Shown here: in pieces, positions 1-9,257 of the stretch
Numbering within the stretch: the first letter of the stretch is position 1
Layout of the letters: each line of letters starts with the position of its first letter
From: an uncultured Clostridium sp.
Lineage (GTDB): Bacteria; Bacillota; Clostridia; TANB77; CAG-508
Direction of reading: 5' to 3'
NCBI GenBank assembly: GCA_947384775.1
Contig: CANDIF010000006.1
Span: forward strand, 1 to 62,193
DNA length: 62,193 nt
Notes under the pieces: model-generated
Told to the model about the DNA's origin: nothing
Seen by the model: the letters and a program-made list of their open reading frames with translations, nothing else
The model's database searches: none
Made by a program: the position numbers and the translations under genes

Positions 1-1121
1 ATATATACTTTATATCCTGTTGCTCCTGATACACTATTCCATGCAAGTGATACTGCATTATTTGTTATATTTGTTGTTTTTAATCCTGTTACTTTTGTTG
101 GTCTTGAACTACTTGATGTTCCTCCTCCACTTGCTGGTGCTTTAAATGTTATTAATGCTTCTGGTGCATCTCCTGCTGAATTCGTTGCTATTACTTTTGC
201 TCTAATATTTGAACCTGATTTATATGCTGTTATTGAGTCTAGTCCTGTTATTGTTACATATGTTTTATTTATTAGTCCTATATATGAATATCCATATCCT
301 GGAACTTCTATATATACTTTATATCCTGTTGCTCCTGATACACTATTCCATGCAAGTGATACTGTATTATTTGTTATATTTGTTGTTTTTAATCCTGTTA
401 CTTTTGCTGGTTTTGAGCTACTTGATGTTCCTCCTCCACTTGAAGAACTTCTTGGTGTTCTAAAGTTTACTTCTGCTGATTCTGCTGCATCCCCGCTACT
501 ATTAAATGCTATTATTTTTGCTCTATAATTTAATCCGTTTTCATTTCCTGTTACTGATCTAAATCCTGTTACTGTTGCTGTTGTTCCTGTTACATTTTGT
601 ACATATGTATATCCCATTCCTGGTATATATACATATACTTTATATCCTGTTGCTCCACTTGATCTATTCCATGTAAGTGTTACTGCATCGTTCGTTACTC
701 TTGTTGTACGTAATCCTGTTACTCTTGCTGGTTTTGAACTACTTGATGAGCTTCCACCACTTGAAGAGCTATTTGATGTTCTAAATGATACTTCTGTTGA
801 ATATTGTCCGCTACTTGAACCACTTATTGCTCTTACTTTTACTTTATATGTTTCTCCTTTATCTAATCCTGATATATATTTAGATGTTGTCTTAACTCTT
901 GGTTGTGGTACATACCCTATTCCTGGAATATATATTGACACTTCATATTCTTTTGCATTAGTAACTTTATTCCATGTTACTGTTACTGCATTTGCCGTTG
1001 GTTTTGCTTTTACATTTGTTACTCTATTTAGTGTTACTGCTAAAACTTGTGTTCCTGCTAGCAATAAAATTATGATAACTAATATCGAAAGTCTTGAATA
1101 TACCTTTCTATTTTTCATCAT
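1..1121 (-). CDS. Secreted fibronectin type III repeat protein (C-terminus outside window)
   Basis: Partial gene whose 3' end lies beyond base 1. It opens at tandem ATG codons (1121 and 1118) behind AGAGGTGA. The first 25 or so residues are a signal peptide: a basic MMKNRK start, then a long hydrophobic stretch ending near LAV. Next come fibronectin-III modules of about 100 residues with the conserved core 'VTWNKV..AKEYEVSI', 'LTWNRSSGATGYKVYV', 'LAWNSVSGATGYKVYI', joined by Ser/Gly linkers. Module DNA repeats with a 309-bp period (base 1 aligns with base 310 almost identically), so the last modules are a recent duplication. Fn3 arrays in secreted Clostridial proteins usually act as spacers or glycan/protein-binding modules. 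No catalytic domain is visible in the part present. Confidence 0.85.
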   Translation of the reverse strand, partial: MMKNRKVYSRLSILVIIILLLAGTQVLAVTLNRVTNVKAKPTANAVTVTWNKVTNAKEYEVSIYIPGIGYVPQPRVKTTSKYISGLDKGETYKVKVRAISGSSSGQYSTEVSFRTSNSSSSGGSSSSSSKPARVTGLRTTRVTNDAVTLTWNRSSGATGYKVYVYIPGMGYTYVQNVTGTTATVTGFRSVTGNENGLNYRAKIIAFNSSGDAAESAEVNFRTPRSSSSGGGTSSSSKPAKVTGLKTTNITNNTVSLAWNSVSGATGYKVYIEVPGYGYSYIGLINKTYVTITGLDSITAYKSGSNIRAKVIATNSAGDAPEALITFKAPASGGGTSSSSRPTKVTGLKTTNITNNAVSLAWNSVSGATGYKVY

Positions 1122-1362
1122 AAAAATCACCTCTTCTTTTCTACTTTTGTAAAATATTAATAGTGAAATTTTAAAATATATTTTCACTTTTATATTGACA
1201 TTTTTGCTTTATTGATGTAAAATAAATAGTTTTACATAAATTAATTATAGCATCTGTAAAATCTTTTGTCAATTTTTTACAGCTTGTTTGAAATTATAAT
1301 ATTGACTTTTTAGTTTCTCAATGATATTATATAATATATTTTACAAAGGAGATGATTTATAT

Positions 1363-1737
1363 ATGGCAGAGGACAGAAGACAAAAAGATAGACGTGTAGG
1401 AGAAAAAGATAGACGTAAAGGAGATCGTAGAGATGCAAATGGTAGAAAAATTCTTACAATGACTTTACCAACATTTGTAACTATAATCGCAGTTATTGCA
1501 ATTATATTTGTTACTGCAGCTGCTTTTATGGCTGTATATTATGAAAAAAAATTAGATGAAACTGAAGCTAAGAATGATCCTAACTCACAACTTCAATACC
1601 CTGTTGATGATAATATTGAATCTATTGATATATCAAACCTAGTAACTAATCCAACTGATGAAAACATTTCTTCTGAGAATACTGTACCAGAAGATGAAGT
1701 TAATGAATCTAACGAAGTTTCTAATGTATCAGAATAA
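1363..1737 (+). CDS. Small single-pass membrane protein
   Basis: A 124-residue protein of unknown function. I start it at 1363 because AAAGGAGATG lies just upstream; an earlier in-frame ATG at 1321 has no such site. The N-terminus is extremely charged (repeated DRR/KDRR motifs, residues 1-27), followed by one transmembrane helix (about residues 33-58) and an acidic, Asn/Ser/Glu-rich tail. The basic side should stay in the cytoplasm with the acidic tail outside. It stands alone, with a terminator hairpin just after it shared with the converging gene. I do not recognise a family. Confidence 0.8.
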   Translation: MAEDRRQKDRRVGEKDRRKGDRRDANGRKILTMTLPTFVTIIAVIAIIFVTAAAFMAVYYEKKLDETEAKNDPNSQLQYPVDDNIESIDISNLVTNPTDENISSENTVPEDEVNESNEVSNVSE

Positions 1738-1744
1738 AATTATA

Positions 1745-1779
1745 AAAAAATATCTACTAATATAAAGTAGATATTTTTT
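1745..1779. terminator. Bidirectional terminator
   Basis: Perfect 14-bp stem (AAAAAATATCTACT / AGTAGATATTTTTT) between the converging genes ending at 1737 and 1787. A/T runs on both flanks allow it to work in either direction. Confidence 0.85.
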
Positions 1780-1786
1780 AATTTTC

Positions 1787-2728
1787 TTATCTTCCTTCTT
1801 CTCCTGGAGTTTCAGGTCTTTTTTTCATGATTTTTTTTAATTCTGGTATTGGTCTTAAAATTACTAAGCCATCTTCAACTTGTTTTGCAAGTTCTTCTAT
1901 TGAAACTCTTTTGTATTGATTGTCTTCTACTGAAAATAGGTATATTGCTTTTTCTTTTTTTGGTTCTTCTACTGTTATACAACTTATGTGATTTCTATTT
2001 CCATTTTCTTCTTTATAACAATCTATTTGTTTAATTCTTAAAAATTCTTCAAAAGAAAGTAGCTTACTAAGTATTGTATCATGATGCTTTACTCTTTCAG
2101 CATAACCCATATTTTTATTATTCATTATATCTATATTTTCTAAAATAAATTGCATTCTTTCTCCAAAGTCTGCAAACATTGATGTATTTAATCTTAATAG
2201 GTCTATATACTCATCAGTATAATAATCTTTTTTTGTTATATATCCTATTTTTAAATCTATTTCTTCTAATTCATCTCTCGTTATTGTTCTATTACTTTCT
2301 CCTGCTGTTTTTCCGAATTCTGTCGTTCTCATATGTGCTTGTATATTTTCCATATCAACTTGTAAATCTAATACATATGGTTTCTTTCCATTCTTTGGTT
2401 TTACTATATTATATACATGCGCACATTTCCTATCATCACTTGGTGCAACAATTGTTATTATATTTACTCCTAATTTCGTTAACACAGCTTCCATTATATA
2501 TGAAGAGTCTTTACAAATTATAATATTTTGGTCTAGTGCTTCACCAGCCCTAGCTTTTGTGCTATGTGAATACACTTGTTGCTTTGCCTTACTATTTCCT
2601 AAATAAAATTTAAGATTAAAGGCTAATCTTTTTCCCAAGTCTATGTATATGTGTCTTATCATTTCCTCTTCACTGAAACCTTCTGTTTCTTTTTTTACTT
2701 TTTCTACATAATCATCTATTGAACTCAT
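1787..2728 (-). CDS. Transglutaminase-like cysteine-fold protein
   Basis: A 313-residue soluble protein. The middle third has the order expected of a transglutaminase-like papain fold: a Cys at the start of a helix ('IICKDSSYIMEAVLTKLG'), a His in 'CAHVYNIV', and an Asp in 'YVLDLQVD'. Surrounding sequence, including 'STKARAGEALDQN' before the Cys, fits that superfamily. The family holds proteases, peptide N-glycanases and crosslinking enzymes, so the reaction cannot be named. There is no signal peptide, so it should act in the cytoplasm. It follows the small gene at 2831-3190 with a terminator between them, so co-transcription is not required. Confidence 0.65.
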   Translation of the reverse strand: MSSIDDYVEKVKKETEGFSEEEMIRHIYIDLGKRLAFNLKFYLGNSKAKQQVYSHSTKARAGEALDQNIIICKDSSYIMEAVLTKLGVNIITIVAPSDDRKCAHVYNIVKPKNGKKPYVLDLQVDMENIQAHMRTTEFGKTAGESNRTITRDELEEIDLKIGYITKKDYYTDEYIDLLRLNTSMFADFGERMQFILENIDIMNNKNMGYAERVKHHDTILSKLLSFEEFLRIKQIDCYKEENGNRNHISCITVEEPKKEKAIYLFSVEDNQYKRVSIEELAKQVEDGLVILRPIPELKKIMKKRPETPGEEGR

Positions 2729-2796
2729 ATATTCGCCTTCTTTAATCTACATAATTTTCTATTTATTATAGCACAATAGCACATTTTTTACAAAAA

Positions 2797-2824
2797 GAAA
2801 ACCACATATATTTATGTGGTTCGT
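2797..2824 (-). terminator. Terminator after the 2831-3190 gene
   Basis: Stem AACCACATA / TATGTGGTT followed on the minus strand by a T-rich run, immediately downstream of the gene ending at 2831. Confidence 0.75.
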
Positions 2825-2830
2825 TTTTAC

Positions 2831-3190
2831 TTATGTTCTTGTTTTTCCTTTTTTTGAAAATGATATGTCTTGGAATAAGAAATTCTTAAATCCTTGCCAT
2901 GTTACTTCTTGGTGTAAAAACTCATTTATTTCATCTTCTACTTTTTGTTGATATGGTGTTAATTCTACTTTTATTTCATAGAATAATATTGATTTTAATT
3001 TTGAGAAAAAGCCTTTTTGTTTTGCTGGTAAGTTTGTTGAGCTTCCACATACTCTAAATGTTGACTCTCCTTCATCTGTTGTTCCTACTCCTGTAGTTCC
3101 CGTTTCATATCCACCTGTAGTTGTTCCTCCTATTCCTCCTGCATTTTCTTCTGTTCCGTCCATTGGAATGAATTTTGATATCTTTTTCAT
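2831..3190 (-). CDS. Hypothetical protein with Gly/Thr-rich N-terminus
   Basis: A 119-residue protein I do not recognise. Residues 15-42 are a low-complexity Gly/Thr/Glu segment ('GGIGGTTTGGYETGTTGVG'). The C-terminal half looks folded: a Lys/Phe-rich helix ('KGFFSKLKSILFYEIKVEL') followed by 'TPYQQKVEDEINEFLHQEV'. It has no signal peptide or transmembrane helix. It starts at ATG 3190 behind a GGAGG-like site and has its own terminator. The neighbour downstream is the transglutaminase-like gene; a substrate relationship is conceivable but unsupported. Confidence 0.6.
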   Translation of the reverse strand: MKKISKFIPMDGTEENAGGIGGTTTGGYETGTTGVGTTDEGESTFRVCGSSTNLPAKQKGFFSKLKSILFYEIKVELTPYQQKVEDEINEFLHQEVTWQGFKNFLFQDISFSKKGKTRT

Positions 3191-3349
3191 TGTTTTTCCT
3201 CCCTTTGTTTTAAAGACCCTTCTTTTGTAAATATATTTTGTATAATCTCTTCTTTTAATATGTTAATTTATATCATAATTTGTCATATTAATCAAGTGTT
3301 TTTCTGTTTATTTTTGTGACATTTAAATTACTATTTTATTACAAGTATG

Positions 3350-4638
3350 TTACAATATTTTTCCTCTTAAAATATTTCCTTCTATCGTATCTATTTTCAC
3401 TTTCTGTATTGTATTTTCTAGATTTTCTCCTTCTGCTTCTATTACAATATAATTAGTTGTATGTCCTTCAGTATATCCATTTTCTTGTTTTTCTTCGAAT
3501 AATACTTCTAATGTTTTTCCTATGCTTTTTTTCATAAATTCTGTTTCATTATTATTTGAAAGTTTTATTAATCTTTCACTTCTTTGTTCTTTTATATTTC
3601 CATCTATTTGATTTTTCATTTTGGCAGCCACAGTTCCTTCTCTTATTGAATACTTAAATACATGCATTTTACTAAATTTTATTTTTTCTAAGAATTTATA
3701 TGTTGTATTAAATTCTTCTTCTGTTTCTCCGGGGAAACCCCACTATAATATCTGTTGTTAATGCTACATCTTGAAAGTTATTTCTTAATATTTCTACTCC
3801 CTTTTCAAATTCTTCTGTTGTATATTTTCTATTCATCCTTTTTAAAGTCTCATCACATCCACTTTGTAATGATAAATGAAAGTGATTACATATTTTATCT
3901 AATTTTTTTAGCCTCTTCACGAAGTCTTCTGTTATTATCTTTGGTTCTAATGAACCTAGTCTTATTCTTTTTAATCCTTCTATTTGATTTATTTCTTCTA
4001 ATAAATCTATCAGTCTTATATCGTTTTTAAAATCTTTTCCATATGATGCTACATGAATTCCTGTTATTACTACTTCTTTTATTCCTTTTTCTACTATCTC
4101 TTTTATTTCAGCTATTACATTTTCTAGTTTTCTGCTTCTAACTCTACCTTTTGCATATGGAATTATACAATATGAACAAAAGTTATTACAGCCATCTTGT
4201 ACTTTTATTACTGCTCTTGTTTTTTCTGTATATGTTATTTTTCCAAATTCTGCAAATTCCTTTTCTTCTTCTATTGGTTTTGTATTATCACTATTTAGTT
4301 TATTTTCAACAATTGATACTATATTTTGTTTTTCATTATTTGGTATAATTAAATTTATTTCTTTTATCTTTTCTAAACTTTCTTTATTTACTTGTGCGTA
4401 ACATCCTGTTACTACTATTAATGCATTTTCATTTAACTGTTTTATGTGTCTTATTATTTGCCTTGATTTTTTATCTGCCATATTTGTAACTGTGCATGTA
4501 TTTATAACACATATATCGCTTTTTTCTCCTTCATGTGCTATATTATAACCATTTTCAATAAATTTTTGTATCATTGCATTTGTTTCATATTGGTTTACTT
4601 TACAACCGTAATGTAACAAAGGAAACCTTTTTTCGCAT
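3350..4638 (-). CDS. mtaB: tRNA t6A37 methylthiotransferase MtaB, read through two +1 shifts at CGG
   Basis: Radical-SAM methylthiotransferase that converts t6A to ms2t6A at position 37 of tRNA. ATG at 4638 follows AAAGGAG with ideal spacing, and the first residues MRKKVSFVTL are the normal family start. A CGG at 4606-4608 then shifts the frame; skipping its C gives 'LGCKVNQYET', the family's N-terminal hallmark. The body has the other MTTase cysteines ('INTCTVTN', 'VTGCYAQVN') and the radical-SAM motif CNNFCSYC (about residue 150). A second CGG at 3729-3731 interrupts 'DIIVGFPGETEEEF'; again skipping C restores the frame into the TRAM-like C-terminus. With two skipped bases the product is 428 aa, the usual family length. 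Without shifting, translation ends after 12 codons. Confidence 0.88.
3729..3731 (-). other. CGG +1 frameshift site (mtaB, site 2)
   Basis: Context TTT-CCC-CGG-AGA. Skipping one C gives Phe-Pro-Gly-Glu, the conserved GFPGET motif of the MiaB/MtaB family; the zero frame stops a few codons later. Confidence 0.85.
4606..4608 (-). other. CGG +1 frameshift site (mtaB, site 1)
   Basis: Context TTA-CGG-TTG-TAA. Skipping C gives Leu-Gly-Cys, the conserved LGCKVNQ of MtaB; the zero frame stops one codon later. Confidence 0.85.
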
Positions 4639-4669
4639 TTTATTTTCTCCTTTTTGTTATTTTAAAAAT

Positions 4670-4686
4670 CCCCTTTATCAAAGGGG
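4670..4686 (-). terminator. Probable terminator after ftsK/spoIIIE
   Basis: Short stem CCCCTTT / AAAGGGG followed on the minus strand by ATTTTTAAAA, between the translocase gene and mtaB. Confidence 0.5.
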
Positions 4687-4733
4687 GTAATGTTTTTATT
4701 TTCAAATATTTTTGGTAAATTCTTCGCAGTTTC

Positions 4734-4751
4734 GGGTGATTAAAATCACCC
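4734..4751. repeat. Short GGGYGATT palindrome, copy 1
   Basis: GGGTGATTAAAATCACCC, followed by CCTAC. The same unit, with a compensatory T-to-C/A-to-G change, recurs at 26061-26078; a degraded version may lie at 45254-45276. Confidence 0.55.
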
Positions 4752-4799
4752 CTACTATTCTATATTTGGTTTAAGTCAATGCCCATCTATATTGTTTTT

Positions 4800-7094
4800 T
4801 TAGCTCTCACTTTGTTCGTTTTCTTGGGCTGGTGTTGGTTTTGCCATTTTTAATTCTTCCCATCTTTCTTTAGTTACTAATACTTTTCTAGGTTTGCTTC
4901 CTTCATATCCAGATATTATTCCTCTTTCTTCCATTTGGTCTATTATTCTTCCTGCTCTTGTATAGCCTATTTTAAATCTTCTTTGCAAAGCTGAAGCTGA
5001 CGCCTGTCCCATATCTACACACATTTGTATTGCTTCCATTAATAGCTCATCTGTATCATCATCTTCGTCTTTATCTAGTTCCATATCTGATGAATTTGCT
5101 TTTTCTATTTTTTCTAGGACATCTTCGCTATATGTTGGTCCACCGTTGTTTTTTAAGAATGTAACTATTTTTTCCACTTCACTATCTGATACAAATGCTC
5201 CTTGTACTCTTTGCGGTTTCATAGCCCCTGAAGGATAAAACAGCATATCTCCTTTTCCTAGCAGTTTTTCTGCTCCTATCGAATCTAATATTGTTCTTGA
5301 GTCCACTCCTGATGTTACTGCAAATGCAATTCTACTTGCTATATTTGCTTTGATAACACCTGTAATTACGTCTACAGATGGTCTTTGTGTTGCTATTACT
5401 AAATGCATTCCTGCTGCTCTTGCCATTTGTGCTAATCTACAAATTGCATCTTCAACATCTTTTGCTGCTACCATCATTAAATCTGCTAACTCATCTATAA
5501 TTATTACTATTTGTGGTAGTTTTTCCTCAACGCCTTCTCTTTCTAACGCTTCATTATATCCTGAAATATCTCTTACATTTTTCTCTGCAAATAAATGATA
5601 TCTATTTACCATTTCTTGCACTGCCCACGCTAATGCTCCTGCGGCTTTTCTTGGATCTGTTACAACTGGAATTAATAAGTGTGGTATTCCATTATATACT
5701 GATAATTCAACTACTTTAGGGTCAACCATAACTAATTTTACTTCACTTGGCTTTGCTTTATATATAATACTTGTTATTAATGTATTAATACATACACTCT
5801 TTCCTGATCCTGTACTACCTGCAATAAGTACATGAGGCATTTTTGCTATGTCTGTAACAATTGTCTCTCCTGCTGCATCTTTTCCAACTGCAAATGATAA
5901 TTTAGATTTTGATGATTGAAATTTATCATCTTCTATAATTTCTCTTAATGATACCATATTTTTTTCCTTGTTTGGTATCTCTATTCCTACTGCTTGTTTT
6001 CCTGGTATTGGTGCTTCTATTCTTATTGTTTCTGCTGCCAAGTTAAGTGCAATATCATCAGATAAATTTGCTATTTTACTTACTCTTACACCTTCTGCTG
6101 GTTTTAGTTCATAACGTGTTATTGTTGGTCCTACTGACACATTTTCAACCTTTGCTGCTACTCCGAAGCTATGTAAAGTTCTTTGAAGTTTGCTTGCTGT
6201 ATCTGCAATCGCTTTTTTACTATTTTTTGCTGTTATTTGACCTTCACTTAAAAGTTCTATTGGAGGAAACTCATAGTTTTGATCTTCTACTGTTAATGTA
6301 TGTTCTAATGTTAAAACTTGTTTTGTTTTATCTTCTTTTTCTTCTTCAGCCTTCTTGAACAACTCTCCATCTTCTTCTGGCATTTTTATATTTATTTCAT
6401 TATCTAACTTTTCGGCTTCTTGTCTTTCTAATTCTTTTAATTCCTTTTTAGTCAATTGTCTCTCTTTAAATCTTTCTTTTAAACCAGAAATTTTAGGTTC
6501 TGGATTAATTGCCATATCTTCCTCTTCATCTTCACCTATATCAATATCTATAGAAGATCTCTTTTTACGCTTTGCTGGTTTTTGTTCTACTATTTTTTCT
6601 CGTGGTTCTCTTGGTGGTCTGTTATTTATATTTTCTTTTCTTTCTTCTACTATTTCTCTTACGATTTCTGCTGGTTTTATTCCATACATGAATATTGATA
6701 GTATTACTATAACACCTAGTGATAAAATTACTGAACTTGCTCTTCCCACTAAATTAACAAGTGAATTAGTAATACTTTTTCCTATTGTTCCTGTATCTCC
6801 ATTGAATACAGTTATAATTATTGTCACTGCCACTGTTAATGTTAAATATTGCAAAATCTTTATTCCTAATGTTCTTTTATCTTCTTCACATGCCAAATGT
6901 ACAGCTATTGTAAATATCGCTATTGGAACAAAATATTGAATCCATCCTATTGCATTTTCTAACTGTGGTATTACATTTTGTCCTATTACTCCTGGTTTTC
7001 CATATATTAATATTGCAAGTACTATACTTGCTATGAATAATATTGCTACTTGTAAATCTAAATTTGATTTTTGTTTTTTCTTTTTTCTTCCCAT
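4800..7094 (-). CDS. ftsK: DNA translocase FtsK/SpoIIIE
   Basis: Hexameric septal DNA pump that moves chromosomal DNA at division and, in spore formers, into the forespore. I start it at ATG 7094 ([10 protein letters not shown]), 6 bases after GGGGGA; an ATG 18 bases earlier lacks a site. Four transmembrane helices occupy roughly residues 15-150. A charged linker (about 150-280) is followed by the motor: Walker A 'GSTGSGKS' near residue 421 and Walker B '[13 protein letters not shown]' near 530. The C-terminal winged-helix gamma domain (about 680-745, '[20 protein letters not shown]') recognises orienting DNA motifs. Length of 764 aa is typical. Whether this is the vegetative FtsK or the sporulation SpoIIIE cannot be told from sequence alone. 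Confidence 0.93.
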   Translation of the reverse strand: MGRKKKKQKSNLDLQVAILFIASIVLAILIYGKPGVIGQNVIPQLENAIGWIQYFVPIAIFTIAVHLACEEDKRTLGIKILQYLTLTVAVTIIITVFNGDTGTIGKSITNSLVNLVGRASSVILSLGVIVILSIFMYGIKPAEIVREIVEERKENINNRPPREPREKIVEQKPAKRKKRSSIDIDIGEDEEEDMAINPEPKISGLKERFKERQLTKKELKELERQEAEKLDNEINIKMPEEDGELFKKAEEEKEDKTKQVLTLEHTLTVEDQNYEFPPIELLSEGQITAKNSKKAIADTASKLQRTLHSFGVAAKVENVSVGPTITRYELKPAEGVRVSKIANLSDDIALNLAAETIRIEAPIPGKQAVGIEIPNKEKNMVSLREIIEDDKFQSSKSKLSFAVGKDAAGETIVTDIAKMPHVLIAGSTGSGKSVCINTLITSIIYKAKPSEVKLVMVDPKVVELSVYNGIPHLLIPVVTDPRKAAGALAWAVQEMVNRYHLFAEKNVRDISGYNEALEREGVEEKLPQIVIIIDELADLMMVAAKDVEDAICRLAQMARAAGMHLVIATQRPSVDVITGVIKANIASRIAFAVTSGVDSRTILDSIGAEKLLGKGDMLFYPSGAMKPQRVQGAFVSDSEVEKIVTFLKNNGGPTYSEDVLEKIEKANSSDMELDKDEDDDTDELLMEAIQMCVDMGQASASALQRRFKIGYTRAGRIIDQMEERGIISGYEGSKPRKVLVTKERWEELKMAKPTPAQENEQSES

Positions 7095-7123
7095 TTCTAT
7101 CCCCCATAGCATTTTACTTAAAA

Positions 7124-7159
7124 AAAGTCAGAATAGTAATTCTCAACTTTTCTGACTTT
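7124..7159 (-). terminator. Terminator after the 7169-7627 gene
   Basis: Stem AAAGTCAGAA / TTCTGACTTT with a T run on the minus strand, just after the coiled-coil gene and ahead of the translocase gene. Confidence 0.8.
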
Positions 7160-7168
7160 CAGATATTT

Positions 7169-7627
7169 TTATTTAAGTTCATTTCTATTTTGTTCTATAG
7201 TTTCTAATGCTTTTGCTATAGATATATTTATATCATTTATTGCATTTTCTAGATTTTCTAAAATTCCATCTGCATAGTCCTTTGTTCCTTTTGTTATTTC
7301 TCTTGACATTTCATTTGCAGTTTCTATTATCTCTGCTTTTTGGTCATAGGCTTTTCTCGTTATTTCATGCTCATCTATCATTGAAATTATTCTATTTTCT
7401 GCTTCTCTCACTATATCATCAGCTTCTTTTTCAGCTTCTTGTAGTATCCTTCCTCTTTCTTCTTTTATCCATTTTGCTTGTTTTAGTTCATCTGGAAGTT
7501 TTAATCTTATTTCTTGTATTATTTCTAATATTTCCTCTTTGTCTACTATTCCTTTCTCTGTAAAAGGTACATGTTTACTTTTATCTAATATATCCTCTAA
7601 TGTATCCAATAGTGTAAAGATTTCCAT
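7169..7627 (-). CDS. Coiled-coil protein, ATP-synthase subunit b-like
   Basis: A 152-residue, almost wholly helical protein with a long heptad region (about 45-145: 'IKEERGRILQEAEKEADDIV' and onward). It has no signal peptide. It begins 4 bases after rsmD, so the two are one transcript. Small coiled-coil proteins resembling the stalk of F-type ATP synthase or DivIVA are often encoded beside rsmD in Clostridia, but their role is not established. I name it only by structure. Confidence 0.7.
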   Translation of the reverse strand: MEIFTLLDTLEDILDKSKHVPFTEKGIVDKEEILEIIQEIRLKLPDELKQAKWIKEERGRILQEAEKEADDIVREAENRIISMIDEHEITRKAYDQKAEIIETANEMSREITKGTKDYADGILENLENAINDINISIAKALETIEQNRNELK

Positions 7628-7631
7628 CTTA

Positions 7632-8189
7632 CTACTCCTTTCGAATAAATATGAGCATTACTTTGCCATATTTTCTCTTATCAAAAACTTCTAGTCCTTT
7701 GATATCTTCTATTTCTTGTTCCTTTTTTTCATCATCTGTTTCTAATACTATAATTCCTTCTTCTGCTAGTATATTTAGTTTAATTATTGCCTCTAATGAT
7801 TTTATTCCAAAGTCTGTTTTATATGGCGGATCTAAAAAAATTATATCAAATTTCTTATTTTGTTTTGATAAAGAATTTAGTGCCAAGCTATAATCTTTGT
7901 TAATTACTATTGAGCTTTCTACGTTTCTTGTGCTTTCTATATTAGTTTTTATTACTTGTATTGCATCATGAGAATTATCACAAAATGTAGCTGTTTTTGC
8001 ACCTCTACTTAAAGCTTCAATTCCTAATGCTCCACTTCCAGCAAATAAATCTAATATATTCATATCTTCCACTTTAAATTGTATTATATTAAATAAAGCT
8101 TCTTTTACCCTGTCCAATGTTGGTCTTGTATTTATTCCTTCTAATGAAATTAACTTTTTCCCTCTTGCTTTTCCACTAATTACTCTCAT
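7632..8189 (-). CDS. rsmD: 16S rRNA (guanine966-N2)-methyltransferase RsmD
   Basis: SAM-dependent enzyme that methylates G966 of 16S rRNA during small-subunit assembly. The protein starts MRVISGKARGKKL, the usual family opening. It carries the SAM-binding loop 'ILDLFAGSGALGIEALSRGA' (about residues 44-63) and the catalytic DPPY motif ('IIFLDPPYKTDFG', about 115-127). Its 185 residues match the family. First gene of a two-gene transcript with the coiled-coil protein. Confidence 0.93.
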   Translation of the reverse strand: MRVISGKARGKKLISLEGINTRPTLDRVKEALFNIIQFKVEDMNILDLFAGSGALGIEALSRGAKTATFCDNSHDAIQVIKTNIESTRNVESSIVINKDYSLALNSLSKQNKKFDIIFLDPPYKTDFGIKSLEAIIKLNILAEEGIIVLETDDEKKEQEIEDIKGLEVFDKRKYGKVMLIFIRKE

Positions 8190-8427
8190 ATATATCCTCG
8201 TATAATTTGACTATATATATTTTAATCCATTTTCAGTATATGTCAAGTGGATTTTGGGAAATGTAATATTATTTTAATATTCTTGTAACATAATATATCA
8301 TATTATGTAATATTTGGCAATAGAAATTTTATAAGATTGTAATTTTGTTTTATATTTATATATAGTTATTTAATGTACTTATTATTGATTTTTCTTACTT
8401 CTTTTTGTTTGTCATAATTTGCAGTTT

Positions 8428-8456
8428 TTGATTTTTATGTAAATCTATGTTATAAT
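8428..8456 (+). promoter_or_regulatory. Sigma-A type promoter for foreign gene 1
   Basis: TTGATT (8428-8433), 17-base spacer, TATAAT (8451-8456), with GGAGG at 8474 ahead of the 8488 start. It lies in AT-rich DNA like the host's, in contrast to the gene it serves. The 8190-8427 stretch before it shows nothing else I can identify. Confidence 0.7.
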
Positions 8457-8487
8457 ATAATTATCTTATGATTGGAGGTCCCTCTTC

Positions 8488-8742
8488 ATGAATATCATGC
8501 AAATTCGCGTAGACCCTCGGATGCCTGTAGGCATCCAGCAGCAGGATATTGACCGGATCCGAGACGCCCAGAGCGGTGCTGTTCTTTTTACCTCGCTTTT
8601 CCTTTCTAAGAACGACAAGGACGAGGCTACCCTCAAAATGAACAACACCATCAAGGCTATTCTCTCCACCTATGCAGTGCCGTTCATCACCTGCTATCAT
8701 CCCGAAGATCACACCATCCAGTTTGTCAAGGAGATTTGCTAA
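8488..8742 (+). CDS. Foreign-looking GC-rich orphan gene, 84 aa
   Basis: An 84-residue protein I do not recognise, with no transmembrane helix or signal peptide. Base composition differs abruptly from everything around it: codons such as CGC, GAC, ATC and CTC dominate, against A/T-ending codons in neighbours. It uses in-frame CGG twice ('DPRMPVG' and 'DIDRIRD'), a codon no native gene here uses as arginine. If CGG caused the +1 skip inferred elsewhere, reading would end at a TAG three codons on. It has a clean promoter, GGAGG site and its own hairpin terminator, so it looks like a compact single-gene insertion between rsmD and spoVG. Two Cys near the C-terminus ('ITCYHPEDHT', 'KEIC') could bind metal. 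Confidence 0.65.
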   Translation: MNIMQIRVDPRMPVGIQQQDIDRIRDAQSGAVLFTSLFLSKNDKDEATLKMNNTIKAILSTYAVPFITCYHPEDHTIQFVKEIC

Positions 8743-8752
8743 TCTTCGGCAG

Positions 8753-8788
8753 CGAAGGAGTCGTACTATTAAAGGTACGACTCCTTCG
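8753..8788 (+). terminator. Terminator of foreign gene 1
   Basis: Fourteen-base stem (CGAAGGAGTCGTAC / GTACGACTCCTTCG) right after the gene; only a weak T-rich tail follows. Confidence 0.7.
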
Positions 8789-8805
8789 TCTGTTATGTCA
8801 CAAAC

Positions 8806-8834
8806 AAAAAAGCACTTTTTAACAGTGCTTTTTT
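8806..8834. terminator. Terminator of spoVG (bidirectional)
   Basis: Stem AAAAAAGCACT / AGTGCTTTTTT with A and T runs on both sides, directly after spoVG. Confidence 0.8.
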
Positions 8835-8845
8835 GTTTTTTATTA

Positions 8846-9115
8846 TTATTCAGCTGTTTCAGCATCTGGAGAATTGTAAGCTTCTAATATAGATGCTTGG
8901 ATTTTCTCCCTTGTTTCAGCGTTAATTGGATGAGCTATATCTTTGAATTCTCCGTTTGGAGTTTTTCTACTTGGCATAGCTATGAATAATCCATTTTGGC
9001 TTTCGATAACTTTAATATCGTGAATTACGAATTCGTTATCGAATGTTACAGAAGCAACAGCTTTCATTCTGTTTTCTGAATTTACTTTTCTTAAACGTAC
9101 GTCTGTTATTTGCAT
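8846..9115 (-). CDS. spoVG: Septation/sporulation regulator SpoVG
   Basis: Small RNA/DNA-binding regulator that affects asymmetric septation and many other processes in Firmicutes. I start it at ATG 9115 ([11 protein letters not shown], the canonical start) after GGAAGGCGGTG; an upstream start would add an atypical extension. Conserved blocks '[18 protein letters not shown]', '[19 protein letters not shown]' and '[11 protein letters not shown]' are all present. 89 residues is the usual size. Single-gene transcript with its own terminator, next to the spoIIIA operon. Confidence 0.95.
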   Translation of the reverse strand: MQITDVRLRKVNSENRMKAVASVTFDNEFVIHDIKVIESQNGLFIAMPSRKTPNGEFKDIAHPINAETREKIQASILEAYNSPDAETAE

Positions 9116-9257
9116 GTGTGCACCGCCTTCCAAAGTTATTTTGTACATTCTTTATTGTATGTACTATTTATATATTCGCCACTTATTTTCTTTTTCCGCC
9201 TAATTTTTACATTTATTTTTTATTAAATTATTAACATTTTAATTGCTCAGCCTTATG

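Noticed and set aside
8461..8865. Minus-strand ORFs opposite foreign gene 1
   Set aside because: Shadow frames without start context, running through the terminators.
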